Source: Fredinandcohnia aciditolerans (GTDB taxonomy: Bacteria > Bacillota > Bacilli > Bacillales > Bacillaceae_L). From it: DNA of 61,746 nt. The stretch is taken from NCBI GenBank assembly GCA_003640645.1, contig QGHH01000028.1, positions 1-61,746 of the forward strand, in the 5' to 3' direction. The position numbers and the translations under genes were made by a program. The first letter of the stretch is position 1, and every line of letters starts with the position of its first letter. Below, piece by piece: positions 49,269 through 61,684 of the stretch. Below the pieces are notes generated by a model. That model did not search any database. It was not told the DNA's origin and saw nothing but the letters and a program-made list of their open reading frames with translations.

Positions 49269-50186
49269 TTATAAAGATGTCTCTTTTTCGATCATTGCGT
49301 TTTTCGGGAGCTTTTCGCTTGTTTCTTGAACGATGATCACAGCTGCAATCACCATAATAATCCCAACATATTGCCACATTTGCAAGGTTTCTTGAAAGAT
49401 AAAAAAGCCTATAATGGCTGCAACAACTGGTTCTATCGTTGCAATTATGGATGCCCGGCTTGACTCAATATACTGTAAGCCTTTTGTATACAGGATAAAC
49501 GCCATCATCGATGATAGAAATCCTAATCCAATGATGTAAATCCAAGCTTTTAGATCCGTAAACAGATTCGTTACCGTCCATATACCGCTGAACGGTGTTA
49601 CTGCAACAGCAGCAAAAATAAACGTATACACCGTGACAGTAAGTGAATCATATTTTTCAAGGGCAAACTTGCCAAAGATACTGTAAAGCGCGTAAAAGAA
49701 ACCGGATCCGATTCCCACCACTAGACCGAAGGGAGAGATTGTACCTGAAAAGTTTGGAAAGACCCCCACAACAAAGGCACACCCCACAATAGTTACCACA
49801 AGGGCCAAGATTTTTCGAATGGTGAGTTTCTCTTTAAATAAAATTCTAGCAAATATCGTGACAAATGCTGGTGCAGTATATAGGAGAATCGCAGCAACAG
49901 AAATCGATGTTTCCTCAATCGCTACAAACATGCACCAGTTAAAAAAGACAATACTTATTATTCCTGTACCGATAAAATATTTACTGTCAGATAACTGAAT
50001 CTTGAAGGCATTCGGATTTCTTAATAAAGCATATGTAATGAGAAAAATGGAAGCTGCGATTGCTCTCACAGTGACAACCTGTAGTGGCGTAAAGCCAATT
50101 GCGTACAGATTGCTTACAAATAAACCAATAATGCCCCATAAAGCCGCACCTGCTGCAATTGAAAGCCCAGCTGTCTTTTTGTTCAT
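49269..50186 (-). CDS. EamA-family (DMT) transporter
   Basis: A 305-residue protein with ten membrane segments in two EamA repeats. 'GAALWGIIGLFVSNLY' opens the first and 'IESSRASIIATIEPVVAAII' is the typical second-repeat motif, followed by 'GFFIFQETLQMWQYVGIIMV'. These carriers export amino acids or other small metabolites; the substrate is not deducible. ATG 50186 follows GGGGG. A longer in-frame reading has no ribosome site. Confidence 0.87.
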   Translation of the reverse strand: MNKKTAGLSIAAGAALWGIIGLFVSNLYAIGFTPLQVVTVRAIAASIFLITYALLRNPNAFKIQLSDSKYFIGTGIISIVFFNWCMFVAIEETSISVAAILLYTAPAFVTIFARILFKEKLTIRKILALVVTIVGCAFVVGVFPNFSGTISPFGLVVGIGSGFFYALYSIFGKFALEKYDSLTVTVYTFIFAAVAVTPFSGIWTVTNLFTDLKAWIYIIGLGFLSSMMAFILYTKGLQYIESSRASIIATIEPVVAAIIGFFIFQETLQMWQYVGIIMVIAAVIIVQETSEKLPKNAMIEKETSL

Positions 50187-50326
50187 TAGCGTTTCCCCCG
50201 ATGGACGTATTGCCCACATATTACCAGATTTTCTGATTATTGAAAAGAATCTACACCTTTAATCATAGCAAATATCTAAAGAAAAGGAACTCTAGAAATA
50301 GTCAATGCTTAGAATAAAAATAATCC

Positions 50327-50475
50327 TTATTTTCCCCTTTGTGGTTTTGCTTCAAACATAACCATATCGGCATCTTGCACAAGGACATGTGCTGTAATGC
50401 CCTGCTGCACTCATCCCGATGTAATGGATACCGGCAATCCCCCTAGAACCTAAAATGATGGTGCAGGCTCTTTTA
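50327..50475 (-). pseudogene. frameshifted coding remnant of unknown family
   Basis: The minus strand reads 'CTIILGSRGIAGIHYIGMSA' in one frame and 'GITAHVLVQDADMVMFEAKP' in the next, ending at a TAA at 50329-50327. One G fewer at the GGG joins the two frames. The 'LGSRGIAG' block is like the ATP-binding loop of universal-stress (UspA) proteins, but the rest does not fit, so the family is left open. The fragment has no start codon. Confidence 0.5.
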
Positions 50476-50598
50476 GCTTACCTTGAGTTAAAAAAAACAT
50501 ATATCCATGCACCATTTCAAAAGATTTGGGGCGATGCGGTCACCACCTTAATCTTAGGATGGTTTTATAGAGAAAATACATTCTACAAAACACCATGA
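50455..50598 (+). pseudogene. short coding-like remnant opposite the previous one
   Basis: A 47-codon open frame reads 'LLAYLELKKTYIHAPFQKIW' and 'GDAVTTLILGWFYRENTFYK' to a TGA. Composition resembles protein-coding DNA but there is no ribosome site, and it overlaps the remnant on the other strand for about 20 bp. I cannot assign it. The rest of 50220-50696 contains nothing recognisable. Confidence 0.35.
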
Positions 50599-50696
50599 AA
50601 TTTCCAATCAAAACCAAAAAAGGCTCTTAAATCCCACTCCCATGCAATTTCATTGCATAAAATACTTGTACGCCAATTTTGCAAAGGAGAGATTAC

Positions 50697-51371
50697 GTGG
50701 GAGACAAAAGTACATCAAACTCTTCGAATGACCATTCTCATTGTTTTGAACCATTCATTAGCCCTAACCCCATAACATCATTTAATCCGATTCAACGCTT
50801 TCCTCAGATAGATAAAACAGCTTTTGTGAGTCAATTTTCCAGTGTCATAGGTGATGTTTCTATTCGAAACAATGTTTATGTAGCACCTAATGTCAGTATA
50901 CGTGCGGATGAGGGAACTCCGTTTTATATAGGTAGTCATACAAATATTCAGGATGGAGTCATTTTACACGGCTTATTAAATAGAAAGATTTCGGTTGGAA
51001 GTAAAAGGTATTCTATCTTCATTGGTAATGAGGTGTCCATTGCTCATGGGGCTCTTGTCCATGGTCCTTGTTTTATTGGAGACAAAGTATTTGTTGGTTT
51101 TAATGCCATTGTTTATAATGCAATTATTGGAAGAGGCTCATTTATTTCATATAATGCAGTAATAACAAACGGTGTTCGAATACCACCTAATAGGTTCGTC
51201 CCACCAGGTGCGAATATTGATTCTCAAGTTAAAGCGAACCAACTTTCACCGGTGCCAGAAGATAGTAAGGAATTTGCACGTGAAGTCCAACGGGTCAATC
51301 AGGAATTCCCCGCATCTTATCATTTATTATTTGGAAAAAACCGTTGCTCCTGTGGAATGGCATATGACTAG
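50697..51371 (+). CDS. gamma-class carbonic anhydrase-like protein (CamH type)
   Basis: A 224-residue left-handed beta-helix protein of hexapeptide repeats. The core is 'FSSVIGDVSIRNNVYVAPNV', then 'SIRADEGTPFYIGSHTNIQD' and 'VSIAHGALVHGPCFIGDKVF'. The histidines in the last two fit the zinc ligands of gamma carbonic anhydrases of the CamH type. The C-terminus 'FGKNRCSCGMAYD' carries a Cys-rich tail found in Bacillus members. GTG 50697 follows AAAGGAGAG. It may hydrate CO2 at the cell surface or in the cytosol; there is no signal peptide. Confidence 0.87.
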   Translation: MGDKSTSNSSNDHSHCFEPFISPNPITSFNPIQRFPQIDKTAFVSQFSSVIGDVSIRNNVYVAPNVSIRADEGTPFYIGSHTNIQDGVILHGLLNRKISVGSKRYSIFIGNEVSIAHGALVHGPCFIGDKVFVGFNAIVYNAIIGRGSFISYNAVITNGVRIPPNRFVPPGANIDSQVKANQLSPVPEDSKEFAREVQRVNQEFPASYHLLFGKNRCSCGMAYD

Positions 51372-51408
51372 CTATATATTAACACTGACATAACTAGCTT
51401 CAAATAGT

Positions 51409-51448
51409 GAGAAAGGTGAATTTGAGGATGCTCAAATTCACCTTTCTC
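51409..51448 (+). terminator. terminator of the carbonic anhydrase gene
   Basis: An 18-bp perfect stem beginning GAGAAAGGTGAATTTGAG with the loop GATG, followed by TTTCTTTT. Confidence 0.95.
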
Positions 51449-51575
51449 TTTCTTTTCGTGTAAAATCTATCTATTACCTTAGTTGTTGGAATTGAAATTT
51501 TGTATGGTAACTTATTGTATCAGAAGTAATCCTTCGTTTTATTTCGAGATGGATTTTGTCCTAATCTATTCAATT

Positions 51576-52580
<1,005 letters not shown>

Positions 52581-52632
52581 TCATACCCACTTTTTTTCTT
52601 TATACTTCCATTTTAATACAGATATCTGTTTA

Positions 52633-53514
52633 CTACACTGCTTCTTTGTAGCTTTTTTTCCTTATGAATTTCAGCTTTGTTTCGGAAATAATGATCGCTA
52701 CAAGGATAATGACTGCTCCAATAATCATTCTTGTTGTTAACACTTCGCTTAAAATGATCACGGAGAATACCATGCCCCAGAAAGCTTCTGTCGATAAAAT
52801 GATGGCTGCATTCGTTTCTGTCGTGAATTTCTGAGCGACTGTTTGCAGTAAAAATGCAATTGTTGTGGAGAAAACCCCTAAGTACAGAACCGCCGATACT
52901 CCTTCAAAACTTGCCGAAAAATTCATTTCTCCTTTGAAAAGGACGACGATGAATCCCAAAACCGTGGCAGCCGCCATTTGAATAACCGTTAATAGCACTG
53001 GATCTTCATCCTTCACAAACTGTGCCGTGTAGAAAATATGGAATGCGAATGCAACTGCACATAATAGAGTTAAGAAGTCTCCAAAGTTGATGCCTCCAGA
53101 GAGCTGAAGGGATAACACCCCTATACCTGTTATCGCAAGCACTGCGCCCAAGAGCTCAAACTTATCCATTTTTCGTTTAAAGATAAAGAATGCAATAATC
53201 GGAACGATGACCACATTTACCGCCGTCAAAAAGGCATTTTTCGATGGTGTAGTATAAACTAGCCCGACTGTTTGAAGAGCAAATGCTAAATATAGAAAGA
53301 TTCCAATGATTGAACCCTTGATTAATGTACTCTTTTTGATATGTTTTAGTTTCTTATAAAAGACAAGACTTAACAAAATCACACCAATTAGGAAACGGAT
53401 GGCTAGAATTTGATAAGGTGTATAATGTTCCAGCGACACCGCGCTCGCCACAAACCCGCTTCCCCAAATGATGGCTACGATCGTAAGACCTATTTCCCCA
53501 AAATATTTCCGCAT
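52633..53514 (-). CDS. EamA-family (DMT) transporter
   Basis: A 293-residue protein with ten membrane segments. 'GLTIVAIIWGSGFVASAVSL' opens the first EamA repeat and 'VTTKFTTETNAAII'-like 'LSTEAFWGMVFSVIILSEVL' the second. ATG 53514 follows GGAGG. In the galactoside cluster it may export a sugar or an intermediate, or be unrelated; DMT carriers do not usually transport disaccharides. It is preceded by a palindromic repeat. Confidence 0.87.
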   Translation of the reverse strand: MRKYFGEIGLTIVAIIWGSGFVASAVSLEHYTPYQILAIRFLIGVILLSLVFYKKLKHIKKSTLIKGSIIGIFLYLAFALQTVGLVYTTPSKNAFLTAVNVVIVPIIAFFIFKRKMDKFELLGAVLAITGIGVLSLQLSGGINFGDFLTLLCAVAFAFHIFYTAQFVKDEDPVLLTVIQMAAATVLGFIVVLFKGEMNFSASFEGVSAVLYLGVFSTTIAFLLQTVAQKFTTETNAAIILSTEAFWGMVFSVIILSEVLTTRMIIGAVIILVAIIISETKLKFIRKKSYKEAV

Positions 53515-53530
53515 GTAAACCTCCACCTAT

Positions 53531-53589
53531 TGGGACGCAGGGACAGGTCCCTCGTCCCAGTTTTTAGATTCGTGGGACTGTGTGTCCCA
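53531..53589. repeat. dispersed palindromic repeat, copy 7 (overlapping a gene end)
   Basis: Unit 1, TGGGACG...GTCCCA (53531-53559), is intergenic; a second half-unit at 53573-53589 (TGGGACT...GTCCCA) covers the last codons of the GH63-like gene. Confidence 0.85.
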
Positions 53590-55240
53590 TTAATTGAAGA
53601 AAGACGCTTGATGTCCATGTGAAGGAGGTATCGACGAGCCCTGTTCCGTTATGAGGGTCGAAGTTTTCTGCCATTCCGCCGACAAGTGTTAGATTTAAGT
53701 ATTTCTCTCTGATTCTTTCTCCAATTTCACTGTAGCCAAAACTTATTAATGAATCAATAAAAAGATAGGTGACTGGTGCCCAAATTGGTCCGAGCCAGTA
53801 GCCATTTTCCTTATAAAATGGGCTTGATGGCATTTCTGTTGCAAATCCATATTTCGTTTCAAAGTTCTCCGTAAGGTCATCCACAAGTTGATCCATTACC
53901 TTTTTATCAAGACGATAGCCGATTAATACAGGCAAACGGAGAATCAAGCTTGAGCGAATGTCGATCCTTTCAGCATCTTTACCAACGCGGCCAAAGAATC
54001 CATTTTCGTCGTACAATCTTTCCATTAATAAAGCAAACATTGAATCTGCTCTTTCTGTAAATTGCTTTGCTTCTTCCTGCTCTCCAAGCATGCCTGCAAA
54101 TTTCGTTAAAATATCATATGTTCTGATTAAAAAGCTAGCAAGGTCTGGTGCTTCAACCGGCATTCCACGATGAAATAATGACGCATTGTCCCAGCCGGAA
54201 TCATTGCCGTGCTTATAATGTGGAAGTCGACCTTCATATGTTCGATATAGGTCAAAATACTTCATAACTTTTTTTGTAGATTCATAAACCTCTCTTAAGC
54301 GGTTTTTATCTTTAAAATAATCATTTTCTTCCATGAGTTTTTCATAAACATATGCAAAGATTGGTGGCTTAATACAGTTATAGGATACAAATTTATCATT
54401 CACAAAATCAGGGTATGCCCCAGATTCATCCTGTGTACCGATAAAGATTTTTAGTTGGGCATAAGCTAGTTCAGGATACTTAGCACCTAGATTTAGCGCA
54501 TTGAAACAATTGTCCCAGGACCAAATATTGTACATCCACAACTTTGACATATACATGGCATAATCTTTTAATAGGCCATCTGGGTGAACGACGCTTGACC
54601 AAGTGATATACGCAGCACGGTCAATAGAAGCTTGATAGACTTCATTTTTCTCCGTTATATTTCCGAGCCACTCTTGATAGAGTTTCTCGACCTTTTCTTT
54701 CCCCGCTTCAAAGCTTGCATATTCCTTTGGTTTAAAAACAGTACGATAGCTCTCAATCACAAAATGGCCATTACGCATGCGAATGTCGATAAAGTCATTT
54801 CCGATAACATTCCATGGTGCTTCAACTGACATTTCTCCGGTGAGCTTGCTGATCATCAGCTTTAGTTCCTTCGGATAGATATGGTATTCATACATGCCAT
54901 CCTCATATTCATGCAAGGTATCGTATTTCACTTTGCTTGCCTGCAATCGTACTTCTACTCCACTAACTTTCATATGGAGCTCATCCTCTTCAGGAAAGAT
55001 GATTTCCGCATATTTCTCCAAGTCATCTATTAGATGAAAACGCAAGGACGTTTCTGTTGCTAGAATCTCAAATTCTTTTTCAACACCATCCTGCAAAAGA
55101 TCGAATTTAAAAAGTTTTGAAGGGGCGTCATCCCCACCATGAACATCGCGTATATAAATTTCTTTAGAATCCTTTTCCTGTGACACGCAAAAATAAGAAC
55201 CAAATCTAGAAAAAGGAATTTCTCTAATATCTAAATTCAC
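53564..55240 (-). CDS. GH63/trehalase-like glycoside hydrolase
   Basis: A 558-residue protein whose C-terminal two-thirds is an (alpha/alpha)6 barrel of the MGH1/GH63 type. Motifs are 'YNIWSWDNCFNALNLG' (the general acid region), 'HGNDSGWDNASLFHRG', 'YWLGPIWAPVTYLFIDS' and 'AENFDPHNGTGLVDTSFTW' (the base region). The N-terminal 170 residues form a beta-sandwich. Relatives cleave mannosyl- or glucosylglycerate, alpha-glucosides or trehalose-like sugars. It follows LacZ in the operon, so it may process the non-galactose part of the imported sugar. GTG 55240 follows AAAGGAG. The last eight residues are encoded by a palindromic repeat. Confidence 0.85.
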   Translation of the reverse strand: MNLDIREIPFSRFGSYFCVSQEKDSKEIYIRDVHGGDDAPSKLFKFDLLQDGVEKEFEILATETSLRFHLIDDLEKYAEIIFPEEDELHMKVSGVEVRLQASKVKYDTLHEYEDGMYEYHIYPKELKLMISKLTGEMSVEAPWNVIGNDFIDIRMRNGHFVIESYRTVFKPKEYASFEAGKEKVEKLYQEWLGNITEKNEVYQASIDRAAYITWSSVVHPDGLLKDYAMYMSKLWMYNIWSWDNCFNALNLGAKYPELAYAQLKIFIGTQDESGAYPDFVNDKFVSYNCIKPPIFAYVYEKLMEENDYFKDKNRLREVYESTKKVMKYFDLYRTYEGRLPHYKHGNDSGWDNASLFHRGMPVEAPDLASFLIRTYDILTKFAGMLGEQEEAKQFTERADSMFALLMERLYDENGFFGRVGKDAERIDIRSSLILRLPVLIGYRLDKKVMDQLVDDLTENFETKYGFATEMPSSPFYKENGYWLGPIWAPVTYLFIDSLISFGYSEIGERIREKYLNLTLVGGMAENFDPHNGTGLVDTSFTWTSSVFLQLMGHTVPRI

Positions 55241-55263
55241 CTATCATTCTCCTTTATGGAAGA

Positions 55264-55281
55264 AGCAGGGTTTCCCCTGCT
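55264..55281 (-). terminator. hairpin between lacZ and the glycosidase gene
   Basis: AGCAGGG and CCCTGCT pair around TTTC. No T-run follows, so it is more likely an RNA-processing or attenuating hairpin than a full terminator. Confidence 0.5.
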
Positions 55282-55284
55282 CTC

Positions 55285-58365
<3,081 letters not shown>

Positions 58366-58376
58366 CTATGTTGATC

Positions 58377-59198
58377 TTACTTAATTGATCCGCTGATTCC
58401 CTCGACAATATACTTTTGGGCAAATAGGAACACGAGAACTGGTGGAATAATCATGACTAACGTAATAGACATAATTGGTAGAATTTGAAGGTCATGAATT
58501 CCTTTAAATGCCGCAAGCCCAAGTGCTAATGTATATTTTGATTGATCTTGAAGGTAAATTAATGGACCTAAGTAGTCGTTCCATACTAATAAAATATTTA
58601 ATACGGCGATTAGGATAAGTGGTGCTTTCATAATCGGTAAGAATATTTTAAAGAAAATCTGGAATTCGTTTGCACCATCAATTCTCGCTGCATTTTCAAG
58701 ATCTTTCGGTATGTTCATTAAGAATTGTCTTAATAAAAAGATGTAATACGCTGATCCAAAAAACGCTGGGACAATTAATGGTTTTAAGGTGTTAATCCAT
58801 CCAAATAAATTGAATTCCATGTATAACGGAATCATCGTTACATCCCATGGAATCATCATCGTCGCTAGTAATAAGATGAAAAGTCCATTCTTATATTTGA
58901 AGTCGTATCTTGCAAATCCGTAGGCTACTAGAGAGCAAGAAATTAATTGACCTAGCGTAGTCATTACAGTGACGATGACTGAGTTTTTTAAATAGGTTCC
59001 AAACGGTTGACTGTTCCATGCATCAATAAAGTTTCCCCACTGTGGCACTTCCGGGAAAATCTTTGGAGGGAAGCTAAACACTTCTGCCTCTGTTTTTAAC
59101 GCAGAAAGGATTACCCACACAAATGGTAATAAGAAGTAAAGTGAAAATAACCCAAGAAGGCTGTACATTATGATTTTATATTTCTTTGACATCTTCAT
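58377..59198 (-). CDS. lacG: ABC sugar permease, MalG/LacG type
   Basis: A 273-residue permease with six membrane segments. The EAA loop that docks the ATPase reads 'ENAARIDGANEFQIFFKIFL'. Together with the previous permease it forms the membrane channel for a sugar bound by the cluster's lipoprotein. It overlaps the upstream permease by 4 bp (ATGA). No ATPase gene is in the cluster; a shared MsmX-type ATPase is normally used by such importers in Bacillus. Confidence 0.9.
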   Translation of the reverse strand: MKMSKKYKIIMYSLLGLFSLYFLLPFVWVILSALKTEAEVFSFPPKIFPEVPQWGNFIDAWNSQPFGTYLKNSVIVTVMTTLGQLISCSLVAYGFARYDFKYKNGLFILLLATMMIPWDVTMIPLYMEFNLFGWINTLKPLIVPAFFGSAYYIFLLRQFLMNIPKDLENAARIDGANEFQIFFKIFLPIMKAPLILIAVLNILLVWNDYLGPLIYLQDQSKYTLALGLAAFKGIHDLQILPIMSITLVMIIPPVLVFLFAQKYIVEGISGSIK

Positions 59199-60127
59199 TT
59201 TTTCTTCTTCCCTTCTTTTTTCACTTCATTTTCATAAAATACCCATGTGGATGATGATTTAAAGATTAACATTGTTAAGATTAAGATGACGATGAACATA
59301 AACCATGCGTTTGCACTTGCATATCCTAATTCATGGTGTTTGAAGGCGTTGTTATACACGTATAGTCCATAGAAGTAAGTTGATTTTAACGGACCTCCAC
59401 CGGTTAAAAGTAAGACTAGGGCCAATTGTTGTAGTGCGGCGATTACCGATGTAATCACATTGAATAAAATAGTTGGTGTGATACTTGGGATCGTGATACT
59501 GAAAAACTGACGAAACGGACCCGCACCATCAATTGCTGCTGCTTCATATAACTCTGGCGGGATTCCTTTAATGTCTGTATAAAAAATAAGCATCATTGTT
59601 CCGACACCCCAGGCACTGGCAATGACGATTGTCAAGATAGCCCATTTCGGATCGACTAGCCATTTTGGCCCTTCAATGCCTATTAATGAAAGCAAGTAGT
59701 TTAAAATTCCATATTCAGAGTTGAAAATCCAGCCCCAAATAATTGAAATCGCAACTCCAGATACAACCGCAGGTAAATAGAAAATGGTGCGGAAAATTTT
59801 CATTCCTTTTAATGGTTGAGTAATGAGGAGTGCTAAGGTTAGGGCAATAACTAAGTTTAATGGCACAAAAATCGCGGCAAATTTAAATGTAATGACTAAA
59901 GATTTATAGAATTGTGGATCGTCCGTGAACATCGTTTTATAGTTGTCGATTCCCACAAAGCTTGGTGCACTTGTAATTGGCCAATCAAAAAAGCTCATGA
60001 TTAATGAGAAAGCTAATGGACCAAGGGTGAACACCAAAAATCCAATTATCCAAGGTGAGATAAATAAATAGGGTACTTTCCTACTTACTAGCTGATAGCT
60101 ATTCGCTTTCTTTGTTTTATTTGACAT
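59195..60127 (-). CDS. lacF: ABC sugar permease, MalF/LacF type
   Basis: A 310-residue permease with six membrane segments and a polar N-terminus. The EAA loop is 'LYEAAAIDGAGPFRQFFSIT'. 'YLFISPWIIGFLVFTLGPLA' forms the first segment as usual for this family. AAGGGG precedes ATG 60127. It follows the binding-protein gene after a 70-bp intercistronic region with a stem-loop, which probably lowers permease relative to binding-protein expression. Confidence 0.9.
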   Translation of the reverse strand: MSNKTKKANSYQLVSRKVPYLFISPWIIGFLVFTLGPLAFSLIMSFFDWPITSAPSFVGIDNYKTMFTDDPQFYKSLVITFKFAAIFVPLNLVIALTLALLITQPLKGMKIFRTIFYLPAVVSGVAISIIWGWIFNSEYGILNYLLSLIGIEGPKWLVDPKWAILTIVIASAWGVGTMMLIFYTDIKGIPPELYEAAAIDGAGPFRQFFSITIPSITPTILFNVITSVIAALQQLALVLLLTGGGPLKSTYFYGLYVYNNAFKHHELGYASANAWFMFIVILILTMLIFKSSSTWVFYENEVKKEGKKKK

Positions 60128-60158
60128 AAGATGACCCCTTATTCAGATTAGAAAATAG

Positions 60159-60185
60159 GGTAAAGCACTGTAAAAGCGCTTTACC
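60159..60185 (-). terminator. intercistronic stem-loop between lacE and lacF
   Basis: GGTAAAGC and GCTTTACC pair around an 11-nt loop. No T-run follows; such a structure after the first gene of an ABC operon usually stabilises or attenuates. It also contains AAAGCGCTTT, which resembles part of a cre site. Confidence 0.6.
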
Positions 60186-60197
60186 ACGTTAAGTTTT

Positions 60198-61439
60198 TTA
60201 CTGAGCAGCGTCCTTTAATGCTTTTTCAGGATCTACCATTGTGCTTGGGTTAAAGATCGATTCGAACACATAGTTTAAATTGTCAGATACCTGGCTCCAG
60301 TCCTCCACGATGAATGAAGCAGGAGTGTAACCTTCACTCTTTTCAAGCATTGAATAGAACACACTCTTAATTTCGTCTTGCTCAAGCTTTTCGCTTTCAA
60401 CTACAGATTTTAGAACTGGTAGTTCGAAATCGATTCTAGCTTTGTTAGCTTCCTCACCAGTCCAGAATTTAATGAACTCAAACGCTTCTTCTTTGTGCTT
60501 AGAATTCTTAGAGATAGAAATCCCTGAAGAACTTAAGATACTAACACTTTGTCCTTTTTCAAACTTAGGTAATTCAACAACACCATAGTCAATTCCAGCC
60601 TCAGTTAACGGGTGAAGCCCCCATGCACCATAGACAAACATGGCAACTTTACCAGATTTCATTTCTGTAGCTCCAGAACCCTCAGTTGAGATGGCATAGC
60701 CTTCCTTCAACATATTTTGGAACATGTCAAACACTTCAACTGATTCTTTTGAGTCAAGATTTCCTTTTAAGTTTCCTTCTTCATCAACATAAGCTGCGTT
60801 GTTACCCCATAAGAACATTTCGAAATCATAAGGGTCAGGCTTTCCAGAGAAAGCAAATCCAGTTACCTTTGATTCTTTGTTCGTTACTTTCTTAGCCGTT
60901 TCTTCAAGATCTTTCCAAGTCCAGTCTGCTTGCGGATATTCAACACCTGCTTCGTCAAATAGTGCTTTGTTGTAATAAACAACATGTGTTGTGTATCCAA
61001 CTGGTAATCCTAGGATTTGGTCATCCGCTGAGTTATAGTTCCAAAGAGTTTCATAGAAATTGTCTTTGTATTCAGCGCCTTCTTTTTCAATGTAAGAATC
61101 AAGTGGCTCTAATGCATCCTTGTATTGTGGGTAGTTCCACATATACATAATATCCGGAGCATCCTTCGCACCCATTCCAGCTGTGATTTTTGTATCATAC
61201 TCACTTCCGTAAGCCTCTAAAACAACTTCAATATTCTCGTGAGATTCATTGAATTTGTCGATCATATCTTGCTGTAAGCCCACATCATCCCCAACATCCC
61301 ATGTAGCAAATCGAAGTTTCACCTTTCCATCTTCCGTCGTGTCACCACTGCTTTCCCCAGAAGATGAGCTACAACCTGCTAAAAGCAATATTGCTGCAAT
61401 GAATAAAAAGAAAATAGATTTGAATTTTACTAGTTTCAT
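60198..61439 (-). CDS. lacE: ABC sugar-binding lipoprotein
   Basis: A 413-residue extracellular solute-binding protein of family 1. The signal peptide ends in a lipobox L-L-A-G-C with Cys23, then 'SSSSGESSGD' linker. 'EVVLEAYGSEYDTKITAGMG' and 'APDIMYMWNYPQYKDALEPL' are typical of MalE-like proteins. It delivers an oligosaccharide, probably a beta-galactoside given the LacZ downstream, to the two permeases. AAGGAGG precedes ATG 61439. First gene of the cluster. Confidence 0.92.
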   Translation of the reverse strand: MKLVKFKSIFFLFIAAILLLAGCSSSSGESSGDTTEDGKVKLRFATWDVGDDVGLQQDMIDKFNESHENIEVVLEAYGSEYDTKITAGMGAKDAPDIMYMWNYPQYKDALEPLDSYIEKEGAEYKDNFYETLWNYNSADDQILGLPVGYTTHVVYYNKALFDEAGVEYPQADWTWKDLEETAKKVTNKESKVTGFAFSGKPDPYDFEMFLWGNNAAYVDEEGNLKGNLDSKESVEVFDMFQNMLKEGYAISTEGSGATEMKSGKVAMFVYGAWGLHPLTEAGIDYGVVELPKFEKGQSVSILSSSGISISKNSKHKEEAFEFIKFWTGEEANKARIDFELPVLKSVVESEKLEQDEIKSVFYSMLEKSEGYTPASFIVEDWSQVSDNLNYVFESIFNPSTMVDPEKALKDAAQ

Positions 61440-61468
61440 AATTGCCCTCCTTTTTATTTGACACCTTC

Positions 61469-61505
61469 ATTATATTTTGAATTTTACTAAATGTAAACGG
61501 TTTTA
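61469..61505 (-). promoter_or_regulatory. sigma-A promoter of the lac cluster with cre-like site
   Basis: On the minus strand TTTACA (61497-61492) and TATAAT (61474-61469) are separated by 17 bp. On the plus strand TGTAAACGGTTTTA (61492-61505) fits the CcpA cre consensus TGWAARCGYTWNCW at 12 of 14 positions by eye and overlaps the -35, so glucose repression is likely. Confidence 0.8.
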
Positions 61506-61656
61506 TTAATAATTTTACTAAAAATTATTTTTGGTTAAATATGTATTTTTATAGTAGTGTTAAGGTTTTATGGACTTTGCACTAGTTTAGTAAACAAAAA
61601 GTAAAAGGTTTTCATATTAGTAAAGTGCGCTTATCGGATTAGTTAGTTTTAGTAAA
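61483..61656. promoter_or_regulatory. TTTA(C/G)TAAA operator array upstream of lacE
   Basis: Copies at 61483-61491, 61514-61522, 61586-61594, 61617-61624 (one mismatch) and 61648-61656. Steps are 31, 72, 31 and 31 bp. The first lies inside the promoter spacer. They could be binding sites of the LacI/GalR-type regulator. Confidence 0.6.
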
Positions 61657-61662
61657 AAAAAC

Positions 61663-61684
61663 GGGTCACAGGGACAGGTCCCTG
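61663..61684. repeat. dispersed palindromic repeat, copy 8 (partial)
   Basis: GGGTCACAGGGACAGGTCCC is the left two-thirds of the family consensus; the right arm is lost. The remaining 60 bp of the window show no gene. Confidence 0.7.

Noticed and set aside
60169-60184. cre site between lacE and lacF
   Set aside because: The match to the consensus is partial, and the bases are accounted for by the intercistronic stem-loop. A better cre lies at 61492.
61505-61662. Divergent gene at the right edge
   Set aside because: No open frame with a ribosome site occurs in the last 300 bp; a divergent gene could lie beyond the window.
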